Positions 16,017 to 25,055 of a DNA stretch of 64,000 bases are shown here, in pieces. The DNA comes from Bacillota bacterium. Its GTDB lineage: Bacteria; Bacillota; Bacilli; Paenibacillales; UBA4045. The translations under genes and the position numbers were made by a program. How positions within the stretch are numbered: the first letter of the stretch is position 1; each line of letters begins with the position of its first letter. The DNA is taken from positions 62,001-126,000 of the forward strand of contig JAEZQY010000018.1 in NCBI GenBank assembly GCA_023441055.1, written 5' to 3'. The notes beneath the pieces are model-generated. The model made no database searches, had not been told where the DNA came from, and worked only from the letters and a program-made list of their open reading frames with translations.

Positions 16017-17807
16017 ATGCGCAGGCTAGGTTCAGTGAACGATATTCCTCTCACTTGGAAATTCACGTTGATCTATCTTCTCTGTGTACTTATCCCCATT
16101 ATTAGTATTAACGCATTATTCTACCACAATGTATCTAAGAACGTCCAAGCGAGTGAAGAGAATAACTTGCAGATGACGCTAGATCGAGCTGCTAAGAAGA
16201 TATCAGATATTATTGTAGGCGGTGTTACGTTAAGTCACTCTGTTGCAACAGATCGATCTCTGTATGAGGAATTGGATTGGCGTTACTCGGACCTGGTTGA
16301 ATTCTATGGGGTGCACTCCAATGTGCTTAGTAGTAAGATGAAGCCCTTCCTCTCCGCATACACCTATGTCGAGAATATCTCTGTATATACAGCTAACGAT
16401 ACGATTGCTGGCGGCGGGAATTATTTCATTCTTGACGAGCAGATCAAGGATAAGCCCTGGTATAAGCAGGCGTCGAGTTCTCCTTCAGCAGTGACTGTGA
16501 TGATTTATAGAGATGCTGATCCGATAAACATGAGCTCGGACAAAGCTTACTTGAGTATTATTCGTAAATTAAATGAATTTTCGATCTATAATGAATACGA
16601 AAAGTATTTGAAAATTGATATTAAGGCCTTGAGCATTGATAATATCCTCAGCGAAGAGACGCAAGATATGGCGTTGCGTGTGGTGAATCCACAAGGTGAC
16701 ATCTTGTTCCCATCTCCCTACTTTCTATTAGAAGAGAAATGGCCGGGGGAAGCTGCGGGTGAATTATTGCAGTTCGAAAGCCAGCTCGGCAATGCTTCCT
16801 ATGTTCACGATTGGGAGCTGCGCGGTCTGGCTGATAAGCATCTGTATAAGGCAGCACTACAGGATTCTGGGCGATTCATCTGGCTTATCGTTGTCATTAG
16901 CATTCTCATTCCGACATCGCTCATCTTCGTCATCCTGCGGTCGTATAATTATCGAATCAAACGGCTATCTCGTCATATGGATAAAGCCAAGAATGAGAAA
17001 TTCGATCTGATTGAATTGCCGGAAGGGAAGGATGAGATAGGCGGCTTGATTCGGAGCTTCAATCGAATGACACAGACGATTGAAGCCTTGATTAACGATG
17101 TGTATAAATTGGAGATTGAGCAGAAGGACATGCAGCTTGAACAGATACGCGCAGAGCTGAAGCTGTTGCAGAGCCAGATGAATCCGCACTTTCTATTCAA
17201 TACATTGAATGCCCTGCTCGTTGTCAGTGCCAAGAATGGGTACTCTGAAGTCACGGATATCATTAAGAATTTGTCCCAGCTGCTTAGAAGAATGATCAGT
17301 TGGTCAGATGATTTAGTCACGTTGAAGGAGGAGCTTCATTTTACAGAAATGTACTTGAAGATCGAGAAATTCCGATTCGCTGATCGCTTCAACTATACGT
17401 TCCATGTGGATGAATCAGTCTTGCTGCTCTTGGTACCTAAGATGTGTATTCAGATGCTCGTAGAGAATGCCTGTAAGCATGGCCTGCAATCGGTTAAGGG
17501 TCAGCGCCATATTCAGATTAGGGCGCGTGAGGTTGACACATTCTTGCAGATTGAAGTAGAAGATAACGGCAAGGGCATTGATGCGCGAAGACTTAACGAA
17601 ATTCGAAGCCAATTAGGCGGTCGATTGGATACCGACGAGAGTATCGGATTGCGGAATGTATATAAGCGATTACAGTTGCATTATGGTGATCGTGTTGATT
17701 TGCATATTTCGAGTCGAGAGGATCAAGGCACGACGATAAGCTTTCGTATACCAGCTCGGCATACGAACGAGGAGAGTGGGAATCATGTACTCGGTGCTGT
17801 TGATTGA
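16017..17807 (+). CDS. sensor histidine kinase, YesM type
   Basis: Membrane sensor kinase (596 aa). Transmembrane segments lie near residues 15-37 and 285-305, enclosing an extracellular sensor of about 250 residues. HAMP follows, then a His_kinase domain (SQMNPHFLFNTLNALL, the phospho-His in NPHF near 391) and an HATPase with LVENACKHGL and EVEDNGKGID. Strong AAGGAGG before the ATG. It lies between two AraC-type response regulators, and its end overlaps the second by 23 bp. It probably senses a sugar or its binding protein and controls the transporter at 18963-22655. Confidence 0.92.
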   Translation: MRRLGSVNDIPLTWKFTLIYLLCVLIPIISINALFYHNVSKNVQASEENNLQMTLDRAAKKISDIIVGGVTLSHSVATDRSLYEELDWRYSDLVEFYGVHSNVLSSKMKPFLSAYTYVENISVYTANDTIAGGGNYFILDEQIKDKPWYKQASSSPSAVTVMIYRDADPINMSSDKAYLSIIRKLNEFSIYNEYEKYLKIDIKALSIDNILSEETQDMALRVVNPQGDILFPSPYFLLEEKWPGEAAGELLQFESQLGNASYVHDWELRGLADKHLYKAALQDSGRFIWLIVVISILIPTSLIFVILRSYNYRIKRLSRHMDKAKNEKFDLIELPEGKDEIGGLIRSFNRMTQTIEALINDVYKLEIEQKDMQLEQIRAELKLLQSQMNPHFLFNTLNALLVVSAKNGYSEVTDIIKNLSQLLRRMISWSDDLVTLKEELHFTEMYLKIEKFRFADRFNYTFHVDESVLLLLVPKMCIQMLVENACKHGLQSVKGQRHIQIRAREVDTFLQIEVEDNGKGIDARRLNEIRSQLGGRLDTDESIGLRNVYKRLQLHYGDRVDLHISSREDQGTTISFRIPARHTNEESGNHVLGAVD

Positions 17808-18837
17808 TGATGAGCCGCATGCCATTGAAGGCCTCCTGCACTTTGTGCGCTGGCAGCAGCTTGGATTCCAGGTGTGCGGCACATGTGACAATGGTCAGGA
17901 TGCATTAGAACTGATCTTGAGAACGCCGCCAGACATCGTAATTACGGATATCCATATGCCCATAATGGATGGACTGGAGCTGATCGGACGGCTGCATGAG
18001 AAGATGGATACACCTCCTGAGATTGTTGTGCTCAGCGGGTACAGTGAATTCTCGTATGCCAGACGCGCGCTGCAGTTAGGGGTTCGCCACTATTTGCTGA
18101 AACCTGTAATAGAGGAGGAAGCATCTGACGTGCTCCGGCAAGTTCATAAGAGTTTGGAAGCTCGCAAGACCACCCGATTACCAATTGAGGCTGTCCGTGA
18201 AGTTCGAATGATCCTTCTGGCGATTGAAGCGCTGGACAGGAAGAAGTCAGCTGATCTGATCCATCGCCTGTTCGATGAGATCAGAGATAAGCCTGTCGCG
18301 TGGACAGCCGCGTTAATTAATCATTTGATACTTCAGTGTATGAAGCAGCTCCAGCAGCTTGATCAACAACCAAGCGAAATATACAATGATCATCTGATCG
18401 CTTTGAAACAGGAGCAGGAGAAGGATCAAGGTCAGGGCATGAAGGATGCCCTTGTTCAATTTGTAGACCAAGTCATCGACTCCTTGCAGTTGAATCACCG
18501 ACGGATACAAGGAAGTGTCATGCTCGACATTGACCAATTCGTACAAGAACATTATCGAAGCAACCTATCCATTAAGCAAGTGGCAGCGCGGTTCTATCTC
18601 AACCCTGTCTATCTGGGTAAAGCTTATCATGAGAAGTTCGGACTTGGATTGCTCGACAGACTCCATGATTTGAGAATAGAAGAAGCCCGAAGACTGCTGC
18701 GTACGACTGACCATATATTCAAAGTTATTGCCGAGAAGGTCGGATATGCACAATATAATTACTTTTTGAAGCAATTTGAGAAACGCACAGGGATGAAACC
18801 ATTCGAGTATCGGGCAAGTGAAAGGGGTCTGGATTGA
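17785..18837 (+). CDS. AraC-type response regulator (YesN-like), second of two
   Basis: Response regulator (350 aa). Receiver is YSVLLIDDEPHAIEG, with phospho-Asp in IVITDIHMPIMDG and KPVIEEE. The C-terminal AraC HTH includes DRLHDLRIEEARRLL and YFLKQFEKRTGMKPFEYR. ATG 17785 is chosen because GAGGAG lies 10 bp upstream; a GTG at 17776 is in frame. The start is inside the kinase gene, so the pair is translationally coupled. It likely activates the binding protein gene 125 bp downstream. Confidence 0.9.
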   Translation: MYSVLLIDDEPHAIEGLLHFVRWQQLGFQVCGTCDNGQDALELILRTPPDIVITDIHMPIMDGLELIGRLHEKMDTPPEIVVLSGYSEFSYARRALQLGVRHYLLKPVIEEEASDVLRQVHKSLEARKTTRLPIEAVREVRMILLAIEALDRKKSADLIHRLFDEIRDKPVAWTAALINHLILQCMKQLQQLDQQPSEIYNDHLIALKQEQEKDQGQGMKDALVQFVDQVIDSLQLNHRRIQGSVMLDIDQFVQEHYRSNLSIKQVAARFYLNPVYLGKAYHEKFGLGLLDRLHDLRIEEARRLLRTTDHIFKVIAEKVGYAQYNYFLKQFEKRTGMKPFEYRASERGLD

Positions 18838-18875
18838 ACATATTTATCAGGGGGTTATCCATTTAATTTATGAAT

Positions 18876-18889
18876 TGTAACCGCATACA
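18876..18889. promoter_or_regulatory. cre-like catabolite repression site
   Basis: TGTAACCGCATACA fits the CcpA consensus TGWAANCGNTNWCA at all fixed positions but one (A for T at position 10). It lies 74 bp before the binding protein ATG, where CcpA could repress the transporter. Confidence 0.45.
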
Positions 18890-18962
18890 ATGTCCTCTAT
18901 TCTTAATTTATGTAGGACGAATGCGCATCGTCTTACTCTACTATTGTCTAGGAGGTTTCAAC

Positions 18963-20675
18963 ATGGGGGTACATGCAAGGAAGGCAGCTTTCGGTTTGCT
19001 CATACTTATTATGGTGTTTAGTGTCATCGCAGCAGGATGCTCTAACAACAACAACAGCAACAATCAGGGCAGCGGTACTAAGACCTCGCAGCCGAAAAGC
19101 AATTCTGATTCTTCTACGCCATCATCTGATGCGATAGAGCCAATGACCATTTCCGCATTTCTAGGAGTTCCAGGTCCCATTCCAACAGACAACAATAGAA
19201 TCTACCAGAAAATTAAAGACGGTCTGGGCGTAACCATGAAAGAAGAATATCTGGTTGGAGATTTGGAACAAAAGCTGGGCGTTATGATTGCAGGCGGCGA
19301 TTATCCAGATATAATCACCGCTAATGTCAAACTTACAGCAGCTAATGCGGTAATACCGCTCGAGGATTTAATTGAACAGCATGCGCCGAACTTGAAGAAG
19401 CACTATGGTGAAGTGTGGAACATGCTTAAAGATCCAGCGGATGGCCATATCTATTGGCTGCCGAACTATGGTGTATATCAAGGAGAATTCGCATCCACCC
19501 AACATTATGGTCCCGCCTTCTTCATTCAGCGGGCTGTGCTTAAGGAATATAATTATCCGAAGATCAAGACACTGGACGAGTATTTCAAGCTAATTGAGGA
19601 TTATAAAGCCAAATATCCTGAGATTGACGGGCAACCAACAATGGGCTTCACAGCGCTTGCCTTTGACTGGCGTGACTTCGGCCTTCGGAATGCGCCGCAG
19701 CACTTGATCGGTCATCCGAACGATGGAGGCGTTGTCGTCGATCCTGTAACGAATGTCGCGCGGCTCTTCGAGAGCACAGACATTGCAAAGCCTTACTACA
19801 AGAAGCTGAATGAAATTAACGCGAAGGGACTCATGGATAAAGAGGCATTCGCTCAGAACTACGATCAATATCTGGCCAAGATTGCAAGCGGCCGTGTGCT
19901 CGGCATGTTCGACCAGCGCTGGAACTTCCAGCAAGGGGAAGAATCCTTGATCTCGCAAGGTAAGCCGGAAAGGGCTTATGTGGGTCTGCCTCTAGTCTAT
20001 GATGCGAATACAACCGATTATTATCTCGATCGACCTGTGGTCAATTTGAATAATGGATTAGGTATTACGGTGAATGCCAAGAATCCGGAGAAGATCATCA
20101 AATTCCTCGACACGATCATGAGTGAGGAATGGCAGAAGCTGCTTTCCTGGGGTGAAGAGGGCATCGATTATCAAGTTGGTGATAACGGATTATACTACCG
20201 GACAGCTGAACAACGTTCACAGCAAGAGGATGTCACCTGGAAGCAGGCGAACAAGGCGGAAGCATTGTACGGTCAATTACCGAAGCTGGAGGGTAAGTAT
20301 CCCGATGGTAATGCAGAAGGCGCGGGTAATCAGCCCGATGAGTTCTTCGCGAACTTGAAGGATATCGACAGGGAAGTATTAGAAGCTTACGGCTACAAGG
20401 TCTGGACGGATTTCTTCTCTTCACCGCCGGAGAACAGACTGTCTTACCCTGCATGGAATATTGATTTAATTGAAGGATCAGAAGCTAGAATTTCCAGTCA
20501 GAAGATGAAGGACCTAGCCCTTAAGTATCTTCCTAAGGCGATTCTAAGCAAGCCAGAAGACTTCGATAGTGTATGGGCAGAGTATGGCGATGAGGTCAAT
20601 AAGACAAATCCTGAAAGCTACCTGGATCGTATCAATGAGCAATTGAAGTGGCGCCAGGAGAACTGGGGCAGATAA
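18963..20675 (+). CDS. extracellular binding lipoprotein, YtcQ/LplA type
   Basis: Solute-binding lipoprotein (570 aa) of a CUT1 ABC importer. Signal peptide ends in lipobox VIAAGC (Cys about 22), followed by an Asn/Ser-rich linker. The mature part (IPTDNNRIYQKIKDGLGV, then a long alpha/beta body) is of the large LplA/YtcQ class, which binds oligo- or polysaccharide fragments. ATG 18963 follows TAGGAGG by 8 bp; an upstream in-frame ATG at 18870 lacks a ribosome site and would bury the signal peptide. Two permeases follow after a hairpin. Confidence 0.92.
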   Translation: MGVHARKAAFGLLILIMVFSVIAAGCSNNNNSNNQGSGTKTSQPKSNSDSSTPSSDAIEPMTISAFLGVPGPIPTDNNRIYQKIKDGLGVTMKEEYLVGDLEQKLGVMIAGGDYPDIITANVKLTAANAVIPLEDLIEQHAPNLKKHYGEVWNMLKDPADGHIYWLPNYGVYQGEFASTQHYGPAFFIQRAVLKEYNYPKIKTLDEYFKLIEDYKAKYPEIDGQPTMGFTALAFDWRDFGLRNAPQHLIGHPNDGGVVVDPVTNVARLFESTDIAKPYYKKLNEINAKGLMDKEAFAQNYDQYLAKIASGRVLGMFDQRWNFQQGEESLISQGKPERAYVGLPLVYDANTTDYYLDRPVVNLNNGLGITVNAKNPEKIIKFLDTIMSEEWQKLLSWGEEGIDYQVGDNGLYYRTAEQRSQQEDVTWKQANKAEALYGQLPKLEGKYPDGNAEGAGNQPDEFFANLKDIDREVLEAYGYKVWTDFFSSPPENRLSYPAWNIDLIEGSEARISSQKMKDLALKYLPKAILSKPEDFDSVWAEYGDEVNKTNPESYLDRINEQLKWRQENWGR

Positions 20676-20691
20676 AGAATAAAGAATGATG

Positions 20692-20730
20692 GAGACGGAA
20701 GGTAGAAAGTTATATACAGCCTTCCGTCTC
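20692..20730 (+). terminator. intra-operon hairpin after the binding protein gene
   Basis: GAGACGGAAGG pairs with CCTTCCGTCTC (11 bp, 17-nt loop), 16 bp after the stop and 22 bp before the permease gene. No full T tract. Placed where partial termination or mRNA stabilisation would raise the binding protein over the permeases. Confidence 0.55.
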
Positions 20731-20752
20731 TCCTTATCAGGAGGCGGAACCG

Positions 20753-21721
20753 ATGCATCAGGGGACAGTACTCAAAGAAACAGCAGCACCTCGGTCGCAA
20801 CGACCAACTGAACCTTTCTGGCGAATAATGATACGCCAGCGGCAGCTGATCTTCATGTCGATTCCAATGGTCATCTATGTGTTAATCTTTGCCTACTTCC
20901 CCATCTGGGGCTGGCTGATGGCCTTTCAACAATTTAAGCCGGGCTTTGGCATACTTGATCAGCAATGGGTCGGCTTATACCAATTTAGATTTCTATTTGA
21001 GGATGACCGTTTCTTAAGAGTGCTTCGGAATACGCTGGCGATGAGTATTATTTCACTTGTGCTCAGCTTCGTTACCGCAATAGGACTCGCGATTTTACTT
21101 AATGAAATTAAGAGAACAGGCATCAAGCGTATGATCCAGACAATATCCTACCTTCCCCACTTCCTATCCTGGGTTATTGTAACAGGCATAGTAGCGACTT
21201 CACTATCTACTCAAGATGGCATCGTGAATATTGTTTTAATGAAGCTTCATCTGATAGAGGAGCCGGTACTCTGGTTAGGAGAAGGGAAGTACTTCTGGGG
21301 AATTGTAGGCGCATCCAATGTATGGAAGGAAGTTGGCTGGAACACGATCATATACTTAGCTGCAATTGCATCCGTTGATCCATCCTTATATGAGGCGTCA
21401 GAGATAGACGGTGCAGGGCGCTATCGCAAAATCATGCACATCACGTTACCCGGTATTAAGCCGGTTATCGTCATTCTTCTCATTTTGAATATTGGCTGGA
21501 TCCTGAACGGTGGAGGATTCGAGATTCAATACTTCCTAGGTAATGGTCAAGTGCTCGATTGGTCGGAGACGATCGATATTTTTGTACTGAAATATGGGCT
21601 TAAGATCGGTAACTATTCATTAGGTGTAGCCGCAGGTATATTCAAGACAATAGTCAGTATAATTTTGCTGATCATCGCCAATGCAATAGCGAAACAATTG
21701 AACGAAGAACGATTGATTTAA
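20753..21721 (+). CDS. ABC transporter permease, LplB type
   Basis: Membrane permease (322 aa) with six predicted helices. The EAA loop is YEASEIDGAGRYRKIMHITLP. The N-terminal region (YVLIFAYFPIWGWLMAFQQF) and SYLPHFLSWVIV are LplB hallmarks. AGGAGG precedes the ATG. It should form a heterodimer with the next gene product and work with the upstream lipoprotein; the ATPase is not in the window. Confidence 0.92.
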   Translation: MHQGTVLKETAAPRSQRPTEPFWRIMIRQRQLIFMSIPMVIYVLIFAYFPIWGWLMAFQQFKPGFGILDQQWVGLYQFRFLFEDDRFLRVLRNTLAMSIISLVLSFVTAIGLAILLNEIKRTGIKRMIQTISYLPHFLSWVIVTGIVATSLSTQDGIVNIVLMKLHLIEEPVLWLGEGKYFWGIVGASNVWKEVGWNTIIYLAAIASVDPSLYEASEIDGAGRYRKIMHITLPGIKPVIVILLILNIGWILNGGGFEIQYFLGNGQVLDWSETIDIFVLKYGLKIGNYSLGVAAGIFKTIVSIILLIIANAIAKQLNEERLI

Positions 21722-21734
21722 GGAGGGGCTCCGC

Positions 21735-22655
21735 ATGCAAATGGCTAAGAAACGGATGAATACGGAGTCGCTATTCTTCCACACATGTAATTACATCTTT
21801 ATGACGATGCTTGTGATTGTCACGCTATATCCATTCCTCAATACATTAGCTGTTTCATTCAACGCAGGAGTAGATACGACGCGAGGCGGTATCTACCTGT
21901 GGCCTAGAGTATGGACGCTCAAAAACTATGAAGCCGTATTCATTACGGGGCATGTGTTCGATGCGTTCTGGGTATCGGTCGCTCGGACGGTCATCGGTAC
22001 ACTTCTCGGTGTCGTATTAACGGCTATGTTGGCTTATACGATCAGTCGTAAGGAATATATATTCAGGAAGTTTGTAACGGTTATATTCGTACTAACGATG
22101 TATTTTAGCGCAGGACTTATTCCTTCCTATTTTCTAATTAAAGATTTAAATCTATTGAATTCGTTCCTCGTTTACATTTTATTCCCTAGCGCGTCAGCCG
22201 GATTAATTAGCGCGTTCAACATGCTGGTCGTACGGACCTATATCCATACGCTTCCTGAGAGTTTGATCGAATCAGCTAGGATGGATGGAGCAGGAGAATT
22301 TCGTACATTCATGAGTGTTGTTTTTCCGCTATGCGCACCAGTGCTTGCAACTATTGCCTTGTTCACTGCTGTAGGGCAATGGAATTCATGGTTCGATACG
22401 TTCATCTTCGCTTCTTCCAGGCAGGAGCTGAGTACGTTGCAATATGAGTTAATTAAGCTCCTTTCCTCGTCGACGAATTTTAATGCTAACCCGAACTTAA
22501 CCTCATCGGCAGCACGTGATATTGCGTCTATGATTACTCCAATATCGATTCGCGCGGCAATAACGATTGTCGCATCGGTACCCATCTTAGTCGTATACCC
22601 ATTCCTGCAACGTCATTTTGTTGCGGGGCTTCAATTAGGAGGCGTGAAGGAGTAA
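21735..22655 (+). CDS. ABC transporter permease, YtcP type
   Basis: Second permease (306 aa) of the same importer. EAA loop is ESARMDGAGEFRTFMSVVFP. The C-terminus VVYPFLQRHFVAGLQLGGVKE is the standard YtcP ending. AGGAGGGG lies 8 bp before the ATG, 13 bp after the LplB stop. It is the last gene of this operon; a bidirectional hairpin follows. Confidence 0.92.
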   Translation: MQMAKKRMNTESLFFHTCNYIFMTMLVIVTLYPFLNTLAVSFNAGVDTTRGGIYLWPRVWTLKNYEAVFITGHVFDAFWVSVARTVIGTLLGVVLTAMLAYTISRKEYIFRKFVTVIFVLTMYFSAGLIPSYFLIKDLNLLNSFLVYILFPSASAGLISAFNMLVVRTYIHTLPESLIESARMDGAGEFRTFMSVVFPLCAPVLATIALFTAVGQWNSWFDTFIFASSRQELSTLQYELIKLLSSSTNFNANPNLTSSAARDIASMITPISIRAAITIVASVPILVVYPFLQRHFVAGLQLGGVKE

Positions 22656-22677
22656 TTTAATTTCCCATTCAAACCAG

Positions 22678-22716
22678 GCCCCTCCCCTTCCTGTACATGC
22701 AGGATGGGCGAGGGGC
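22678..22716. terminator. bidirectional hairpin between converging genes
   Basis: GCCCCTC/GAGGGGC outer stem, continuing inward with one bulge and one mismatch to TCCTG/CAGGA. It lies between the permease stop and the nucleoside hydrolase stop and can serve both. Confidence 0.6.
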
Positions 22717-22719
22717 ATT

Positions 22720-23619
22720 CTAATTGCAAACCGTCTGCATAAACAAGGTGCGAAGTGCTTCGGCTCTCATCCCGACAGTGACCTCCGCATTCGGCGACTG
22801 CTTAGATACCACAGTCATCCCCCTCGTGAGCTTACCGGCTGTCTCTACACGCAGATGCATGGGATTGGTCTCGAAATAGGAGCGGTCATAGCACCAGACA
22901 AGCGGTGCGAGATCGTACATCACTGGACCTGGCTTGTCTCCCTTGCCCGGCCACCAACGTTGTATACAGTCCCCGATGAATGGGCCAAGCTCGGCATGGC
23001 TATTCTCGATTCTTCGACAATCCTCTGGGGTTAGTACAAACTGACGCGTAACGCTCCATGTGCCGACGAACAGTGGAATGCCGGAAGTTAGTACAACATC
23101 AGCTGATTCTGGATCCCAAGTAATATTGTGCTCCTGACGATGGACGTGCACCTCGCCGCCCATCAGGGCAATACCGAGGATTTTGGATGCGATGGATGGT
23201 CGAAGTCGCAGGGCCAATGCAATATTGCTCAGAGGCCCAATCGCCGCAATCGAGATATTACCCGCGTGCCGCTCTATCGTCTCGATGATCAGCTCCGCTG
23301 CGCTCCTAACTTCCTCTTCCCGCTCGCGTGCTTCAAGCGGAACTGCTTCATATTGATTTAACGTCTTCTTGCTTGTCATCCTCGCCAGCTCTTCGTCTGA
23401 CAGACCTCGCATGGGTAATTGGATGCCGGAACCGACAGGAATGTCCGGTTTCCCGCTGAGCTTCAATAAGTGCTTGACAATGGCTGCGCGCTTATCTGCT
23501 TGGGACGTTACGGTTGTGATGGCTTTAACGTCCAGATGCGCGCAGCGTAAGGCGAACATCAGTGCCAGCACATCATCCACATCGTCCCCGATATCTGTAT
23601 CGATGATAATTTGATTCAT
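22720..23619 (-). CDS. nucleoside hydrolase (IunH family)
   Basis: Cytoplasmic enzyme (299 aa) that hydrolyses ribonucleosides to ribose and a base. The calcium-binding N-terminal signature IDTDIGDDVDDVLAL is intact, as are MGGEVHV and the C-terminal Asp region VMYDLAPLVWCYD. Start MNQIIIDTD is chosen because AAGGAGT lies 6-7 bp upstream; the frame runs 11 codons further. It stands alone, opposite to its neighbours. Its base preference cannot be told from sequence. Confidence 0.9.
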   Translation of the reverse strand: MNQIIIDTDIGDDVDDVLALMFALRCAHLDVKAITTVTSQADKRAAIVKHLLKLSGKPDIPVGSGIQLPMRGLSDEELARMTSKKTLNQYEAVPLEAREREEEVRSAAELIIETIERHAGNISIAAIGPLSNIALALRLRPSIASKILGIALMGGEVHVHRQEHNITWDPESADVVLTSGIPLFVGTWSVTRQFVLTPEDCRRIENSHAELGPFIGDCIQRWWPGKGDKPGPVMYDLAPLVWCYDRSYFETNPMHLRVETAGKLTRGMTVVSKQSPNAEVTVGMRAEALRTLFMQTVCN

Positions 23620-23726
23620 TGGGATACTCCTTCGACTACGATTTTGCCTCATTATTCAACATGCGTACTAGCTTGTCAAGAACTTCCGACCTTTAGTGCG
23701 GTCACATCGCAAATTTATAGGAAAAC

Positions 23727-23831
23727 GTTTCAAAATGACACACCTATTATCAATAATTAGTCTGTTAAATATAATTTTCATGAGATATACTAAAGGTGCT
23801 AACGTCCACTTGATAATAATTGTTTCAAAAT
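23727..23831. promoter_or_regulatory. pair of direct repeats upstream of the acid-sugar operon
   Basis: GTTTCAAAAT occurs at 23727-23736 and again at 23822-23831. The match continues past the 10-mer (16 of 21 bases). The spacing is 95 bp, roughly nine helical turns, in the 252-bp gap before the operon. They could bind the operon's own PrpR-like regulator. Confidence 0.4.
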
Positions 23832-23871
23832 AGTACACTAATATGGTTAAGGCTTTATGGGGGGAAGGAAT

Positions 23872-25035
23872 ATGAATCCATACTACTTTCAGACAGCACG
23901 CAGAATTATCTCTGGCGCGCATTCATTTGAACAGCTAACCGATTATCTGCAAGGGTTCGATGAAGTGAAATCCATCTATGTGCTCTGTTCGCCAACGATA
24001 AAAAGACTGGGACACCTGGATTCGCTGTTAAATCAGCTGAGGCGAAAGGGTTTCTCAGTCGAGTGGAATATGGACGTGAAGCCCGAGCCTACCATTCAGG
24101 ATATAGAAGCGATCTATTCAAGCTTTGTACAGAACGACTGCGATTTCATCATTGGGATTGGCGGCGGCAGCGTATTGGACGCTGCGAAATTACTATCCGT
24201 TCTACGCACCAATCCATTATCACTGCGAGACATGCTTGGTGTTGATAAAGTTCAGAACCCAGGCATTCCGACCTTGCTGATCCCAACAACATCGGGCACA
24301 GGCTCAGAGGTGACGCCTAACGCCATTGTTACCATACCGGAGGAGCAAGTAAAGATTGGCATTGTCAGCAAGTATCTTCTGCCTGAGCTAGTGATTATTG
24401 ATCCAATCCTTACGATAGGCCTGCCTCAGGCGATCACGGCTGCGACTGGAATGGATGCTTTTACACATGCTTTTGAATCCTATATCTCCAATAAAGCAAA
24501 TCCCTTCAGTGATATGTTCGCGCTTGAATCCATCCGCAAGATTGCTGGCAGTATCCAGCAGGCTTATCACAATGGAGATGATCTAGGCGCTCGTGAGAAT
24601 ATGATGATCGGATCTATGTATGGCGGTATGGCGCTGACATGCGCGGGCACGGCCGCTGTTCACGCGATGGCCTATCCATTAGGCGGGACATTCCAGGTGA
24701 CGCATGGCGTAGCGAATGCGATGCTGCTGCCCCATGTGACGGAGTTCAATTTGGATGTGATAGCGGACAGGATGACGGCGGTCGCCTCAGCGATGGGAAT
24801 TGCAAGAAGTGAGGGGAAATCAGCCCAGCACGCTGCGGAGAGCGTGTTAGCACAAATCGAAGCCTGGACCAAGGAATTGAACATTCCACAAAACTTATCA
24901 AGCTATGGGGTGAAGCTGGAGGATGTAGCGCAGTTGGCCATAGCCGCATCTAAAGTGACAAGATTAATGAACAATAATCCCAAGCCAGTGAAAATCGAAG
25001 ATATAGAACGAATATACAGAAAGCTACTAGTATAG
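23872..25035 (+). CDS. iron-containing alcohol dehydrogenase
   Basis: Type III Fe-dependent alcohol dehydrogenase (387 aa). NAD-binding GIGGGSVLDAAKLL, then metal-ligand regions TGMDAFTHAFESY and AVHAMAYPLGGTFQVTHG with the expected His residues. Start MNPYYFQ follows GGGGAAGG by 4 bp. It leads a six-gene operon with a DUF1537 kinase and PdxA2-like dehydrogenase, so it probably oxidises or reduces a short-chain hydroxy-acid or sugar intermediate there; the exact substrate is inference. Confidence 0.9.
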   Translation: MNPYYFQTARRIISGAHSFEQLTDYLQGFDEVKSIYVLCSPTIKRLGHLDSLLNQLRRKGFSVEWNMDVKPEPTIQDIEAIYSSFVQNDCDFIIGIGGGSVLDAAKLLSVLRTNPLSLRDMLGVDKVQNPGIPTLLIPTTSGTGSEVTPNAIVTIPEEQVKIGIVSKYLLPELVIIDPILTIGLPQAITAATGMDAFTHAFESYISNKANPFSDMFALESIRKIAGSIQQAYHNGDDLGARENMMIGSMYGGMALTCAGTAAVHAMAYPLGGTFQVTHGVANAMLLPHVTEFNLDVIADRMTAVASAMGIARSEGKSAQHAAESVLAQIEAWTKELNIPQNLSSYGVKLEDVAQLAIAASKVTRLMNNNPKPVKIEDIERIYRKLLV

Positions 25036-25055
25036 CGTGGAGGAGGTGTGATCTT

